A stretch of 38,057 nucleotides of DNA from an uncultured Acidobacteriota bacterium (GCA_951812665.1 CATOST010000029.1:1-38057), one strand, 5' to 3'; positions 8,936-17,110 are shown, numbered from the stretch's first letter. Notes: generated by a model not told the origin, from the letters alone. Numbers and translations are program-made.

Positions 8936-9312
8936 ATGCCCGGACTGATCTTCATTGTCGTCGTTCTTCTCGTGTTGACCTCCCCCGGTGCGAACGCAGG
9001 GGAGAGACAGCGCGTCCAACCGCAGGCGCGGGAACGGCTGCCGTACGAGCCGGAGATGATGGAGATCCCCGGAGGAAGTTTCCGGATGGGCTGCGTTTCG
9101 GGTCGCGAATGCGTTGATTGGGAGCATCCGGTTCACTTGGTGAGGGTGGAGGCGTTCGAGCTGTCCAAATACGAGGTGACGTTCGAGGAATACGATCGGT
9201 TCACCGACGCGACCGGCCGGGCGCACGCGGAGGACGAAGGCTGGGGCCGGGGCGGCGTCCGGTGATCAACGTGTCTTGGGCGGATGCGGTGGCGTATACG
9301 AATCAGCTCTGA
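8936..9312 (+). pseudogene. Truncated formylglycine-generating-enzyme/sulfatase-modifying family gene
   Basis: A secreted FGE-sulfatase (SUMF1) domain protein is reduced to its first ~125 residues. The signal peptide (LIFIVVVLLVLTSPGANA) is followed by the diagnostic MMEIPGGSFRMG, then HPVHLVRVEAFELSKYEVTFEEYDRF. The frame breaks near 9251 in a GGGG run; one added base gives RRPVINVSWADAVAYTNQL and then TGA at 9310-9312. Intact members continue with a W-L...LPTEAEWEYA core of ~150 residues and the catalytic region; none of this is here, because the opposite-strand acetyltransferase ends at 9303 and occupies the DNA. ATG 8936 is preferred over 8921 because GGAGGG lies seven bases upstream. The missing 3' end points to a deletion or rearrangement rather than only a sequencing error. 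Confidence 0.8.
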
Positions 9313-10454
9313 TCCAGTTGCCACAGCGGGAAGTAGCAGGGGAACAGCGGGGTTTCGATCCCGGCGGTCTCTTCACCACGGACCGGGTGGGGACCGAAGA
9401 CCAGCGACGTCAGCTCCCGTCTGGAAAGCTCGTAGTGCCGCTTCAGCCGGTCCCGGCCCAGAATCAGGCCTTCCCTGGTGGAGCGAAAGCTGATCTGCTC
9501 GGCCGCGTCGGTCACCCTGATCGAGAACTCCGCCCGGCCCGACCCCATCCGCCGCTCCAGCCCGGGGCGGATCTTGTGCAGGAACGCCGTCGGGCAGTTG
9601 ATCCGGATCATCATGGACTTGGTGGTCAGTTGTCTCCGTCCGGGAAGTTTCCGCTCCAGGAGGCGCCCCGCCGTCGAGCCGGTGAACGGGTCGTAGGATT
9701 GAACCTGGGTGCCCTCCGGCAACTTGCGAAGGGCGTGCGAGTACAGGGTCTCCACGGCCTGCACGCTGCCGCCCGCTTCGATGAGTCCCGGCTTGTTGCC
9801 GGCGTCGGAGACGATCAGGTAACCGGTGGCGGACCCGCCCTCTTCCGCCACCAGCGTATGCATCAGGGGAAGTTGCAGGAGTGCCTCCCATTCGGACCGT
9901 GACCGTCGCACGCCGTAGCCTTCCGCTTGGTGCATGGATCGGATCCGGTCCGGACAGGCACCGGTAGACGGATCGTAGCGCACGATCCGATCTCCATGGT
10001 CCCGGAATCGGAGCCCGTCCTCGCGGGTGCAGTTATAGATCCATTCCTGGTAGCGGACCGGTTCGAAGGCGCCGTGTTGGTAGAAGGGAAAGGTGGCGAT
10101 CTGGGTCCAGAGCACCGACAGGTCGCATCCCATCTCCTCCATGGTCTCCAGGCAGCTCCTGAGGCAGGCGAGTCCGTAGCCCCGGTGGCGGTGCTCCGGC
10201 GCGGTCGCCGTCGGCGAGATGATGCCGATGCTGAAGGATGTGTCTTCCACGTCGACGGTTCGGACCAGGAAGGGAACGACGCTCACCACCCGCCCGTCCA
10301 CCTTGATGACCCGGATGTTGGGATGGTTGCTTTCCTGATAGACCAGCGGGTAGTCGGTGAGCATGGTCTGGTCCATCCCCTGGCGCATGGCGTCGTCCAC
10401 CAGGCCGATGACCTCGGGAAGCTCTCGGTGCGTGCACTCTTGGACTCTAGGCAT
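9303..10454 (-). CDS. Eis-like GNAT acetyltransferase with SCP2-type C-terminal domain
   Basis: This 383-residue protein follows the Eis/COG4552 plan: an N-terminal GNAT domain, a second GNAT-like domain, and a C-terminal sterol-carrier-like domain. The acetyl-CoA loop is visible as HRHRGYGLA at 88-96, preceded by IGIISPTATAPEHR. The C-terminal third (INCPTAFLHKIRPGLE, EFSIRVTDAAEQISF) fits the SCP2-like fold. Family members acetylate amines including aminoglycosides and protein lysines; the substrate here is unknown, and resistance should not be assumed. ATG 10454 is supported by AGAGAGGT just upstream. Its last 10 bases overlap the end of the truncated FGE-family remnant on the opposite strand. 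Monocistronic by position, with a REP-like repeat just upstream. Confidence 0.8.
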   Translation of the reverse strand: MPRVQECTHRELPEVIGLVDDAMRQGMDQTMLTDYPLVYQESNHPNIRVIKVDGRVVSVVPFLVRTVDVEDTSFSIGIISPTATAPEHRHRGYGLACLRSCLETMEEMGCDLSVLWTQIATFPFYQHGAFEPVRYQEWIYNCTREDGLRFRDHGDRIVRYDPSTGACPDRIRSMHQAEGYGVRRSRSEWEALLQLPLMHTLVAEEGGSATGYLIVSDAGNKPGLIEAGGSVQAVETLYSHALRKLPEGTQVQSYDPFTGSTAGRLLERKLPGRRQLTTKSMMIRINCPTAFLHKIRPGLERRMGSGRAEFSIRVTDAAEQISFRSTREGLILGRDRLKRHYELSRRELTSLVFGPHPVRGEETAGIETPLFPCYFPLWQLDQS

Positions 10455-10497
10455 GTCGTCTACCTCTCTTGTTGGTCACGGGTTAGGGCGCCTGGGA

Positions 10498-10573
10498 GGC
10501 GACTTTCTTGTCGCCCATTCTTCTATTCCTCCATCCCCCGGTGGGAGTTCGGCGGTTAGGAAACCGCCGCTCC
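10498..10573. repeat. REP-like palindrome pair, second copy
   Basis: The 18-mer GGCGACTTTCTTGTCGCC at 10498-10515 is the exact reverse complement of 5613-5630. It is followed by CCCATTCTTCTATTCC and a second hairpin CGGCGGTTAGGAAACCGCCGCTCC (10550-10573), which keeps the stem of the 24-bp unit at 5585 with changed bases. That second hairpin contains the stop codon (10556-10558) of the ligase/acyltransferase gene. Confidence 0.75.
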
Positions 10574-13126
10574 TCCCGGAATCAGACGTTGGACCGCCCG
10601 CCGGACCTCTGCCGCCAACTCGGCGTATCCCTGTCCCGGGTCCAGCCGGACCGGCCGGCCGAAGGTCACCGAGACCGGACCCCTCCGGGGCCATCGGCTG
10701 CCGGCCGGGAACACCTGGAACAGTCCCTCCACGTAGACGGGAACCACCGGGACCTCCAGCCGCACGCCCATGAGGCCGATTCCGGCCTGAAAGCTGCCGA
10801 GGGCGCCGTCGGGCGACCGCCGTCCCTCGGGAAAGACCAGGGGGCAGAATCCATGGTCCAGGAGCTCGCCCGTATAGCGGAGGCTCCGCCGGATCCCCCC
10901 CATCCTCTGGGGGAGAGGGTAGGCGTTGAAGCAGCCGCACGCCAGAACGTACTGGAGGCTGGCGGAAAGTCTCTCCCCCACCGTGAACCCGTCTGGGCGA
11001 AAGTGAGGCAGGAACCACTCCTGAACCATGGCCGGGACCAGCCGCCGCCTCCAGGACGGGGGCAGCGCCGCCAGAATCACCGGCGTGTCCAGATGGCTGA
11101 CGTGGTTCGCGGCGAAGATCACCGGTGGACGGAGCCGCTCGAACAGATCGGCTCCAGTCACCGTCAGGGGGAGGCGGTTGCGGAGAAGGGGCAGCATTAG
11201 GCCCTCCCGCAAGCCGGTTCGCGCCCAGCGGACGGGCGTCCGGCGGGTCCAGTAGGGCAGGGCGGTCTGGGGCCGGTCCCGAGGAGGGGAAGCGTCCGGT
11301 CTCCGCACATCCTCCGTCTCCGCGGCACTCGGACCGGCTGCCGCCGGACCGGTCAAGGCCGCCTCCAGCTCTTCGACCGTGCCGATGCGGGCCAGTCCCT
11401 CTTCGTCGAGCTCCAGCTCCCGGCGGTCCTCCAGCCTGGAGAGGAGGTCGACCCGGTCCAGGGAGGACAGTCCCAGGTCCTCTTCCAGGCGCTGGCCCCC
11501 TTGGATCTGCCGCGGGTCGCGGCCGGTGAGCTGGGCCAGGACCGTTCGGGCCGGGGAGAAGGTCTCCCGAGGGGGCGTCGCCTGCCCTTCGGAGACATGG
11601 CGGGCCACCTGATGACGCCGCACCTTCCAGGTCGACGGCGTTCTCGGGAAGTCCTCCTCGGGCCAGACGGACCAGCTCCTGATTCGCTGGTGGGCTTCCA
11701 GGAGCCGGTTGGCGAGACGGATCGTCTCAGCCGGATCCAACTTCTCGTCCGCCGGGATCAGGGCCGCGTGGACCATGTCGCCCACGGGGCTGGGAGCCGC
11801 CACCACCACGCTTTCACGAACGCCGGGAAGCCGGTTCAGGACCGATTCCACGTCTTGGGGGTGCACGTTGAGGCCGTCGGCCGTCACGATCAGGTCCTTC
11901 TTACGGCCCTTGTAGTAGAGGACTCCCGTCTCGTCCAGCTCGCCCACGTCGCCGGTCCGGAACCAGCCGCGGTCCAGGATGTCATGGGTCTCGCTCCGGG
12001 AGGTCAGGTACTCGGTGGCGACGCTCTCCCCCCGGACCAGGATCTCGCCGTCCCGAGCCAGCCGGACCTCCTGTCCGGCGAGGGGCCGTCCCAGGGCGCC
12101 CCGCCGAGGTCGAAACGGGTGGTTCACGGCCACCACCGGACTGCTCTCGGTGAGACCGTACCCCTGGAGCAGCGCGAACCCAAGTTGGGCCCACCACTCT
12201 TCCTGCCGCAACTCGAGCCGGGCTCCGCCCACCACGATGGCCCAGAACTTCCAGCCCAACCTCCGGTGCACCCGCCGGTACTTCCACCAGCGGACGGCCA
12301 CCCCCGGCAGCCCTCGTTTCGTCACCCGCCCTGCGGGTACCTGGATCTCCTTGCGGATCCGCCGCTCCAGACTGGTCAGGACTCGGGGCACCGAAACCAG
12401 GACGGAGACCCGGTGCCGGCGGATACAGTCCAGGATCGAGGCCGGATGGAGCTCGGTGGTGAACACCACGCTCCCCCCCAGGATGACGGGAATGAAGAGT
12501 CCCGCGGACTGACCGAACATGTGGCTCAGGGGAAGCAGATTCAGAAACCGGACGGGCTGGAACGGTTTCGCATACTTTCGGTAGCGGGCGATCTCACGGG
12601 CGAAGGGTGTCAGGTTGGCGCAGATGTTCCGGTGGCGGTGGATCACCCCCTTGGGCGAACCCGTGGTGCCGGACGTGAAGACGATCTCCACCGGGTCGTC
12701 CGGTTCCAGCCGGACCTGAGGGAGCGTCTCACTCGGGGTATTGAGCGCGGCCAGATCCCGGAACGACAGGCGTTCCACGCTGGTCTCCGGGTGGACCTCC
12801 CGGCCGTGCACCAGCAGGCGCGCCTGGACCTGGTCCTGGATCCGCTCCACCAGCGCCGGGCTGGAGGTGGAATCCACCGGGACGACCTGAATTCCTTGGG
12901 AAACGCAACTCCAGAAGACGATGACCCACTCCGGTCCATTCTCTCCCCACAGAAGCAGCCGGTCTCCCTTCCGGATGCCCCTTTCGCTGAGATGGCAGGC
13001 GAAGGAGGCGATGCGGCGCCACAAGTCGGGATAGGAAAGGATGCGGGTGCGCAGGCCGTCGTCGAAACGAACCGCTTCACCAGCCTGCCCCTGCAGACGG
13101 GGGATCAGGTCAAGAAGGGTCCGCAT
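10556..13126 (-). CDS. Acyl-AMP ligase / acyl carrier protein / acyltransferase fusion
   Basis: This 856-residue fusion would activate a fatty acid as acyl-AMP, load it on its own carrier domain and pass it to a lysophospholipid or glycerol phosphate. Residues 1-515 are an ANL adenylating domain: TSGTTGSPKG (151-160), GYGLTESSP, GWFRTGDVGELDETG, and the late Lys in PRTPSTWK (501). Residues ~525-595 are an ACP with DLGLSSLDRV and the phosphopantetheine serine near 555. After a Pro-rich linker, 640-856 is a PlsC-type acyltransferase with NHVSHLD (674-680) and FPEGRRS (765-771). E. coli Aas joins the same activities in the reverse order and without this ACP. Standalone transcription; no good ribosome site is visible before ATG 13126. 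The acceptor lipid is unknown. Confidence 0.87.
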   Translation of the reverse strand: MRTLLDLIPRLQGQAGEAVRFDDGLRTRILSYPDLWRRIASFACHLSERGIRKGDRLLLWGENGPEWVIVFWSCVSQGIQVVPVDSTSSPALVERIQDQVQARLLVHGREVHPETSVERLSFRDLAALNTPSETLPQVRLEPDDPVEIVFTSGTTGSPKGVIHRHRNICANLTPFAREIARYRKYAKPFQPVRFLNLLPLSHMFGQSAGLFIPVILGGSVVFTTELHPASILDCIRRHRVSVLVSVPRVLTSLERRIRKEIQVPAGRVTKRGLPGVAVRWWKYRRVHRRLGWKFWAIVVGGARLELRQEEWWAQLGFALLQGYGLTESSPVVAVNHPFRPRRGALGRPLAGQEVRLARDGEILVRGESVATEYLTSRSETHDILDRGWFRTGDVGELDETGVLYYKGRKKDLIVTADGLNVHPQDVESVLNRLPGVRESVVVAAPSPVGDMVHAALIPADEKLDPAETIRLANRLLEAHQRIRSWSVWPEEDFPRTPSTWKVRRHQVARHVSEGQATPPRETFSPARTVLAQLTGRDPRQIQGGQRLEEDLGLSSLDRVDLLSRLEDRRELELDEEGLARIGTVEELEAALTGPAAAGPSAAETEDVRRPDASPPRDRPQTALPYWTRRTPVRWARTGLREGLMLPLLRNRLPLTVTGADLFERLRPPVIFAANHVSHLDTPVILAALPPSWRRRLVPAMVQEWFLPHFRPDGFTVGERLSASLQYVLACGCFNAYPLPQRMGGIRRSLRYTGELLDHGFCPLVFPEGRRSPDGALGSFQAGIGLMGVRLEVPVVPVYVEGLFQVFPAGSRWPRRGPVSVTFGRPVRLDPGQGYAELAAEVRRAVQRLIPGGAAVS

Positions 13127-13188
13127 TTAAGGAAATTCAGGAACTCAAAAAAACAGGGTCGAGCGGCCATCCGGGGATGGAATCGGCC

Positions 13189-13674
13189 TCACCACATGGA
13201 TTGATCCATCTCGACGCCGTCTTCCAGGTACCAGAGGTCGGGACCGTAACTGCGCGAGATGAGAAGGTAGATTTTCGTGATTTCCTTGGCGTCGGCGCGG
13301 GAGATCAGCACTCTGAAGGTGAGCCGTTCGTCTGCCTTGGGCAGGTTGGCTCCCTCCAGGCTCCAGCCGCGGGCGGATATCTGCGGCACCTCCCACCAAC
13401 TGCTGGTGTGACCCTGGACGAAATCCATCTGCGGGATAGGCACGTCTTCCGTGCCTTTGACCAATTGCAGCCGGGCCTTGATCTGGCCTTTCGCGGTGCC
13501 GAATCCGAGCCGGTAGGAGTTCCCGGCCGAGAAATCGGAGAGGTCGACGGAGAGGATGATGTCTTCGACCGTCGTCCTGATGACCGGAGACGTCATGGCG
13601 ACGCGATCCTGGCCCAGGGCCGGAAATGTCAGAAACATGACCAACAAAACGAACAGGGCCACTCTTGGCATCAT
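13189..13674 (-). CDS. Small exported protein of unknown function
   Basis: I do not recognise this family. The product, about 160 residues, has a clear signal peptide (MMPRVALFVLLVMFLTFPALG, cleaved before QDR). The mature part is predicted beta-rich, with alternating hydrophobic residues (VEDIILSVDLSDF, GQIKARLQLV, ERLTFRVLIS), aromatic patches (SSWWEVPQIS, LWYLEDGVEMDQSMW), and no cysteines in the mature chain. The open frame runs upstream to 13722, but AAGGGG lies three and six bases before the paired ATGs at 13674 and 13671, so the start is there. It lies 62 bases downstream of the ligase/acyltransferase start on the same strand, making it the likely first gene of that unit. It is divergent from the quinone oxidoreductase across a purine/pyrimidine hairpin region. 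Confidence 0.7.
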   Translation of the reverse strand: MMPRVALFVLLVMFLTFPALGQDRVAMTSPVIRTTVEDIILSVDLSDFSAGNSYRLGFGTAKGQIKARLQLVKGTEDVPIPQMDFVQGHTSSWWEVPQISARGWSLEGANLPKADERLTFRVLISRADAKEITKIYLLISRSYGPDLWYLEDGVEMDQSMW

Positions 13675-13726
13675 TATCCCCTTCATTACAGTCGCTGGGC
13701 GAACCTTATTTTTCGGCATCATAACA

Positions 13727-13860
13727 TCAAGAGGAAAAATGAGGAAATAGGAAAGAGAAAAGAGAAAAAGAGGGCGTTCGTTGAATACCGGGCGGAATGG
13801 TTCCGCCTCGCCACTCTTTTCTCTCTCCTCTTTTCTCTTTCCTCTTTTCTCTTTCCTCCC
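13727..13860. repeat. Polypurine/polypyrimidine inverted repeat with tandem 14-mers
   Basis: The left side is nearly all purine on the plus strand; the right side nearly all pyrimidine. GGAAAGAGAAAAGAG (13750-13764) is perfectly complementary to CTCTTTTCTCTTTCC, which occurs twice (13828-13842 and 13842-13856) as a tandem 14-bp repeat CTCTTTTCTCTTTC. Between the arms lies a second perfect hairpin, GGCGGAA-TGG-TTCCGCC (about 13791-13807). It occupies the divergent intergenic region 13675-13957, which has no gene. A TATACT at 13868-13873 could be a -10 element for the oxidoreductase, but no good -35 pairs with it. Confidence 0.7.
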
Positions 13861-13957
13861 CTGCGGCTATACTCCGCGCCGAAAGAGAGCCCGGGATTCC
13901 GAGACGAAGTCGTCTTCATGCACCGCGGGAATCCGGGCCTTTGACTGGGATCAGCCT

Positions 13958-14929
13958 ATGAAAGCCATTCGTGTGAACGAAAACGGGGGTCCCGAAGTCC
14001 TCCGGTACGAGGAGACGCCGGAACCGCAAATCGGTCCAAGCCAGGCCCTGGTGGAGATCGAAGTCGGCGGGGTCAACTACATCGATACCTACCATCGGTA
14101 CGGCCTCTATCCCGTGCCCGTGCCCTTCACTCCTGGGGTGGAAGGCGCCGGGACGGTGCTTGACGTGGGTTCCCAGGTGGAGGGGATCCACGTTGGCGAT
14201 CGGGTCTCCTACGCCATGTCTCTGGGCTCCTATGCTCAACGGGCGGCGGTGGATGCCTCGAAACTGATCGTCCTCCCCGGCGAAATGGACACTTCGGTCG
14301 CGGCCACCCTCATGGTTCAAGGTCTCACGGCCCACTATCTGGCCCACGGCTCCTATCCGTTGCGCGAGGGCGACACCGCTCTGGTTCACGCGGCCGCCGG
14401 CGGCGTCGGCCTGCTGCTGGTGCAGATCGCCAAACGCCTGGGCGCAAGCGTGATCGGGACGGTTTCCACCGAGGCCAAGGCGGAACTGTCCCGCCAGGCT
14501 GGGGCCGACCATGTCATCCTCTACACGGAGCAGGATTTCCAGGTCGAGGTTGAACGCCTGACCGGTGGGGCCGGAGTGAACGTGGTCTACGATTCGGTGG
14601 CCAAGACCACCTTCGAGCGTAGCCTGAACTGCCTGCGGCCCAGGGGCTACCTGGTCCTCTTCGGCCAGTCCAGCGGGCCTGTGGACTCCTTCGATCCCCA
14701 GATCCTGAATCAGAAGGGCTCCCTCTTCCTGACGCGGCCCAGCCTGAATCACTACGCCCTCACCCGGGAAGAGCTGATGGGCCGCGCAGACGACCTGTTC
14801 CAGTGGTACGCTGAGGGGGGTCTGAAGGTGCGCATCGGCTCGACCTACCCGCTGGCGGAGGCCGAGGCGGCGCATCGGGCGCTGGAGGGACGGAAGACCA
14901 CAGGCAAGGTGCTTCTTCTGACTTCCTGA
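13958..14929 (+). CDS. Quinone oxidoreductase, zeta-crystallin/QorA type
   Basis: This 323-residue medium-chain dehydrogenase/reductase would reduce quinones with NADPH by one electron; it is cytosolic. It has the GroES-like N-terminal domain with GVNYIDTYHRYGLY (39-51) and PFTPGVEGAG, then the Rossmann domain with HAAAGGVGLLLVQIAK (144-159), the motif replacing GxGxxG in this family. No zinc-binding cysteine cluster is present, as expected for QOR rather than alcohol dehydrogenases. The end YPLAEAEAAHRALEGRKTTGKVLL is characteristic. ATG 13958 (MKAIRVNENGGPEVL) is the family start; the longer frame from 13781 crosses the polypyrimidine repeat and is unlikely. The deacetylase gene begins 24 bases downstream, so the two may be co-transcribed, though no shared function is evident. 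Confidence 0.9.
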   Translation: MKAIRVNENGGPEVLRYEETPEPQIGPSQALVEIEVGGVNYIDTYHRYGLYPVPVPFTPGVEGAGTVLDVGSQVEGIHVGDRVSYAMSLGSYAQRAAVDASKLIVLPGEMDTSVAATLMVQGLTAHYLAHGSYPLREGDTALVHAAAGGVGLLLVQIAKRLGASVIGTVSTEAKAELSRQAGADHVILYTEQDFQVEVERLTGGAGVNVVYDSVAKTTFERSLNCLRPRGYLVLFGQSSGPVDSFDPQILNQKGSLFLTRPSLNHYALTREELMGRADDLFQWYAEGGLKVRIGSTYPLAEAEAAHRALEGRKTTGKVLLLTS

Positions 14930-14953
14930 CCTCCGGATTGGAGGAAAAGGAAA

Positions 14954-15889
14954 ATGAGGCAACTCGGCCGGCGAATCGGCTTGCCGCTCCTTCTTATCTT
15001 TCTTCTACCGGTTCCCGGACTTGCCGAGCCGGACCGAAAAATTGCTCTGACCTTCGACGATCTCCCGGTCTTGGGACCCGTGGGCTACTGGCGGCCCCGG
15101 GAAATCAGCAACATGATCCTGCGCACTCTGAAGCGGCAGGACATTCCTGCGGCCGGTTTCGTGGTGGAGGAGCGCATTCAGGAAGACCTGGCCACCTTCG
15201 TCGTGCTGGAGGACTGGGCGGACGCAGGGCACATCGTGGGCAACCACACCTTCGCCCACGTCGATCTTCACCAGCTCAAGGCCAAGGAGTTTCTGGAGCA
15301 CGTGGGCGACGGCCAGAAGTATCTGAAGCTGCTGGCCAGATCCCGGAGGGGATTCAAATTCCGCTATCTGCGGTTCCCCTACCTCCACCAAGGGGATAAC
15401 GAAAAGAAGAAGAAACGGGTGGCCAAGGCCCTCTACCGGGCCAGTTACGAGATTGCCCGGGTCACCATCAAGACCGGAGACCGCCGGTTCAACCGGATCT
15501 TTCTCGACGTCGAGAACGACGACCCCGTCCGGGAAAGGCTCAAGGCCATCTACCTGGCGCACGTGGGCGAGGCGGTCGACTACGGCGAGGTCCAGTCCCA
15601 GGCGGTGTTCGGCCGGAACATCCCCCACATTCTCTGGCTCCATTGCGCCATCGCCACCGCCAGTTTCCTGGAGGACACGATCCGGATGCTCCAGGAACGG
15701 GGATATTCCTTCATCTCCATGGCGGAAGCCCTGGAGGACCCGGCTTTCAGCACTCCCGAGATCTATGCGGGTCCGTTGGGCCTGAGCTTCATCGACCGGG
15801 TGGCCGCCACCCGCGGACTCCCTTTCGACGCCGAGCACGGCGTGATCCGCGTGAGCCAGATCGAAGAACGGCTCCAGCAGGAGCCTTGA
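14954..15889 (+). CDS. Exported polysaccharide deacetylase (NodB/CE4 family)
   Basis: This 311-residue exported enzyme would remove acetyl groups from an N-acetylated sugar polymer (peptidoglycan, chitin-like or exopolysaccharide). The signal peptide spans about residues 1-24 (LPLLLIFLLPVPGLA). CE4 motif 1 is ALTFDDLP with the catalytic base Asp35 and metal Asp36; motif 2 is NHTFAHVDLH with metal His98 and His102; motif 3 is FRYLRFPYLHQGD. The later HILWLHCAIATASFLEDTIRML corresponds to motif 5, with a shifted Leu-His pair. AAGGAAA precedes ATG 14954. A charged insert (GDNEKKKKRVAKAL) follows motif 3. It converges with the aldolase gene across 46 bases. Confidence 0.87.
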   Translation: MRQLGRRIGLPLLLIFLLPVPGLAEPDRKIALTFDDLPVLGPVGYWRPREISNMILRTLKRQDIPAAGFVVEERIQEDLATFVVLEDWADAGHIVGNHTFAHVDLHQLKAKEFLEHVGDGQKYLKLLARSRRGFKFRYLRFPYLHQGDNEKKKKRVAKALYRASYEIARVTIKTGDRRFNRIFLDVENDDPVRERLKAIYLAHVGEAVDYGEVQSQAVFGRNIPHILWLHCAIATASFLEDTIRMLQERGYSFISMAEALEDPAFSTPEIYAGPLGLSFIDRVAATRGLPFDAEHGVIRVSQIEERLQQEP

Positions 15890-15935
15890 CCCGGGGCGCA
15901 ATGCAGTCGAACTTCGCGGAAGCCGCCGCCGGCCG

Positions 15936-16829
15936 TCAGCTCCGCCGGTCCAACCGCAGTTCAGTCATCCGGCCCACCACCAGTTCCGTATCCTGACGGG
16001 TCAACGGGCGGATCGGACGCCGGACTTCTCCCACCTCGAATCCCAGGTGCCGCAACAGAACCTTGGCCGCGGAAAGGGGGGACCCGCTGATTCCCAGCAG
16101 GACGTCGATCATGGCACAGGCTTTCCATTGCAGTTCCCGGGCCCGCGCCAGGTCGCTTGCGTGGAAGGCCTGGTAGATTCCGACGAAGAGCTGAGGCATG
16201 AAGTTGTAAGTCAGACCGATGCCTCCTTTGGCCCCCATGACCAGGCCGGACAGGAAGACTTCGTCATTTCCCGAATAGACCAACAGGTCCGATCCCAGCA
16301 GGCCGATCTGCCGCATCAGGAAGTGGTTGTAGTCGCTGAACTTGATCCCCTTGACGGTCGGCAACCGGAGCAGTTCGGTCATCAGGCCCACGGTCATCCG
16401 GGAGTGGGTGGCCGCGGGAATGTGGTAGACGATGAGGGGCAACGGTGTGGCCGAGGCGATGGCCGTGTAGTGCCCCACGATGGATGCCGGGTCCGTACCG
16501 TAATAGATGGGCGGGATGGCGCTGACGGCGTCGGCGCCCTCCGAAGCGGCGTGACGGGCCAGGTCGGCGGCCGCCCGGGTGGAGACGTGTCCCACGTGGA
16601 CGATGATGGGAACCCTTCCGTCAGCCGCTCGGACGGTCGCTTCGGTGAGCTCCTTGCGTTGACCCAGGGTCAACAGCAGACCTTCCCCGGTGCCGCCGGC
16701 GATGTAGAACCCGTCGACTCCCACCTCCAGATGCCACTCCATCAGGTCCCGGAGGGCTCCCGTCCGGATGTTGCCGCGGTCGTCCAGGGGAGTGACCAGC
16801 GCCGGATAGACTCCGTGAAATCGCTTCAC
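15936..16829 (-). CDS. Dihydrodipicolinate synthase / N-acetylneuraminate lyase family aldolase
   Basis: This class I aldolase of 297 residues joins or splits pyruvate and an aldehyde through a Schiff base. The (beta/alpha)8 markers are GGTGEG (45-50, pyruvate carboxylate), YHIPAATH with Tyr135, and the Schiff-base Lys163 in KGIKFSD. In DapA the motif is usually YN(V/I)P; YHIP with KFSD leans toward the lyase/NanA-like or keto-sugar-acid branches, so I do not call it dapA. The start is GTG 16829, placed by GAGAGGAGA at 16837-16845; an open frame to 17036 has no comparable site. It is divergent from the LysR gene, but the intergenic region is 281 bases and their link is unproven. Confidence 0.82.
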   Translation of the reverse strand: MKRFHGVYPALVTPLDDRGNIRTGALRDLMEWHLEVGVDGFYIAGGTGEGLLLTLGQRKELTEATVRAADGRVPIIVHVGHVSTRAAADLARHAASEGADAVSAIPPIYYGTDPASIVGHYTAIASATPLPLIVYHIPAATHSRMTVGLMTELLRLPTVKGIKFSDYNHFLMRQIGLLGSDLLVYSGNDEVFLSGLVMGAKGGIGLTYNFMPQLFVGIYQAFHASDLARARELQWKACAMIDVLLGISGSPLSAAKVLLRHLGFEVGEVRRPIRPLTRQDTELVVGRMTELRLDRRS

Positions 16830-16859
16830 TTTCGGATCTCCTCTCAAGTGCCGGCGGCG

Positions 16860-16932
16860 AGAGACCGCTCCGGCCCGTGGCTCCCCCCGGTCATGGCCAC
16901 CGCGGCTCAATGACCCGGCGGAGCCGGTCTCT
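16860..16932. other. Inverted repeat in the aldolase leader region
   Basis: AGAGACCGCTCCG near 16860 and CGGAGCCGGTCTCT near 16919 are complementary apart from one bulged base, about 46 bases apart. On the minus strand this lies upstream of the aldolase ribosome site and could form a leader structure. Nothing else was found between it and the LysR promoter. Confidence 0.35.
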
Positions 16933-17058
16933 GACTTGATCGGCAAGATGATACGCGCGGGAATCACGGCGGTAAACCGGACGGCGCCCGGCGAACCTCT
17001 TCCCACGGCCTGACCGCAGCTTCGGCTCTGGCGCACCGGAGTTGGCTTAAATATTCAT

Positions 17059-17092
17059 TTTTCTAATACGGAGTTGACGCCGTATTAGAAAA
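17059..17092. promoter_or_regulatory. Perfect 13-bp inverted repeat, probable LysR operator
   Basis: TTTTCTAATACGG (17059-17071) and CCGTATTAGAAAA (17080-17092) are exact reverse complements around the 8-bp spacer AGTTGACG. The spacer contains the -35 hexamer of the lysR promoter, so a dimer bound here would block or reposition polymerase. Inferred to be the autoregulatory site. Confidence 0.75.
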
Positions 17093-17101
17093 GCGTATAC
17101 T
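17074..17101 (+). promoter_or_regulatory. Sigma70-type promoter of lysR-gltB-gltD, nearly leaderless
   Basis: TTGACG (17074-17079) and TATACT (17096-17101) are separated by 16 bases. Transcription would start near 17108, only a few bases before ATG 17111, and no Shine-Dalgarno sequence is present. The lysR message is therefore predicted to be leaderless or nearly so. Confidence 0.75.
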
Positions 17102-17110
17102 TTTGCCGAC

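Noticed and set aside
16830..17036. Longer start for the aldolase gene
   Set aside because: The added residues are not part of the fold, and a strong ribosome site points to GTG 16829.
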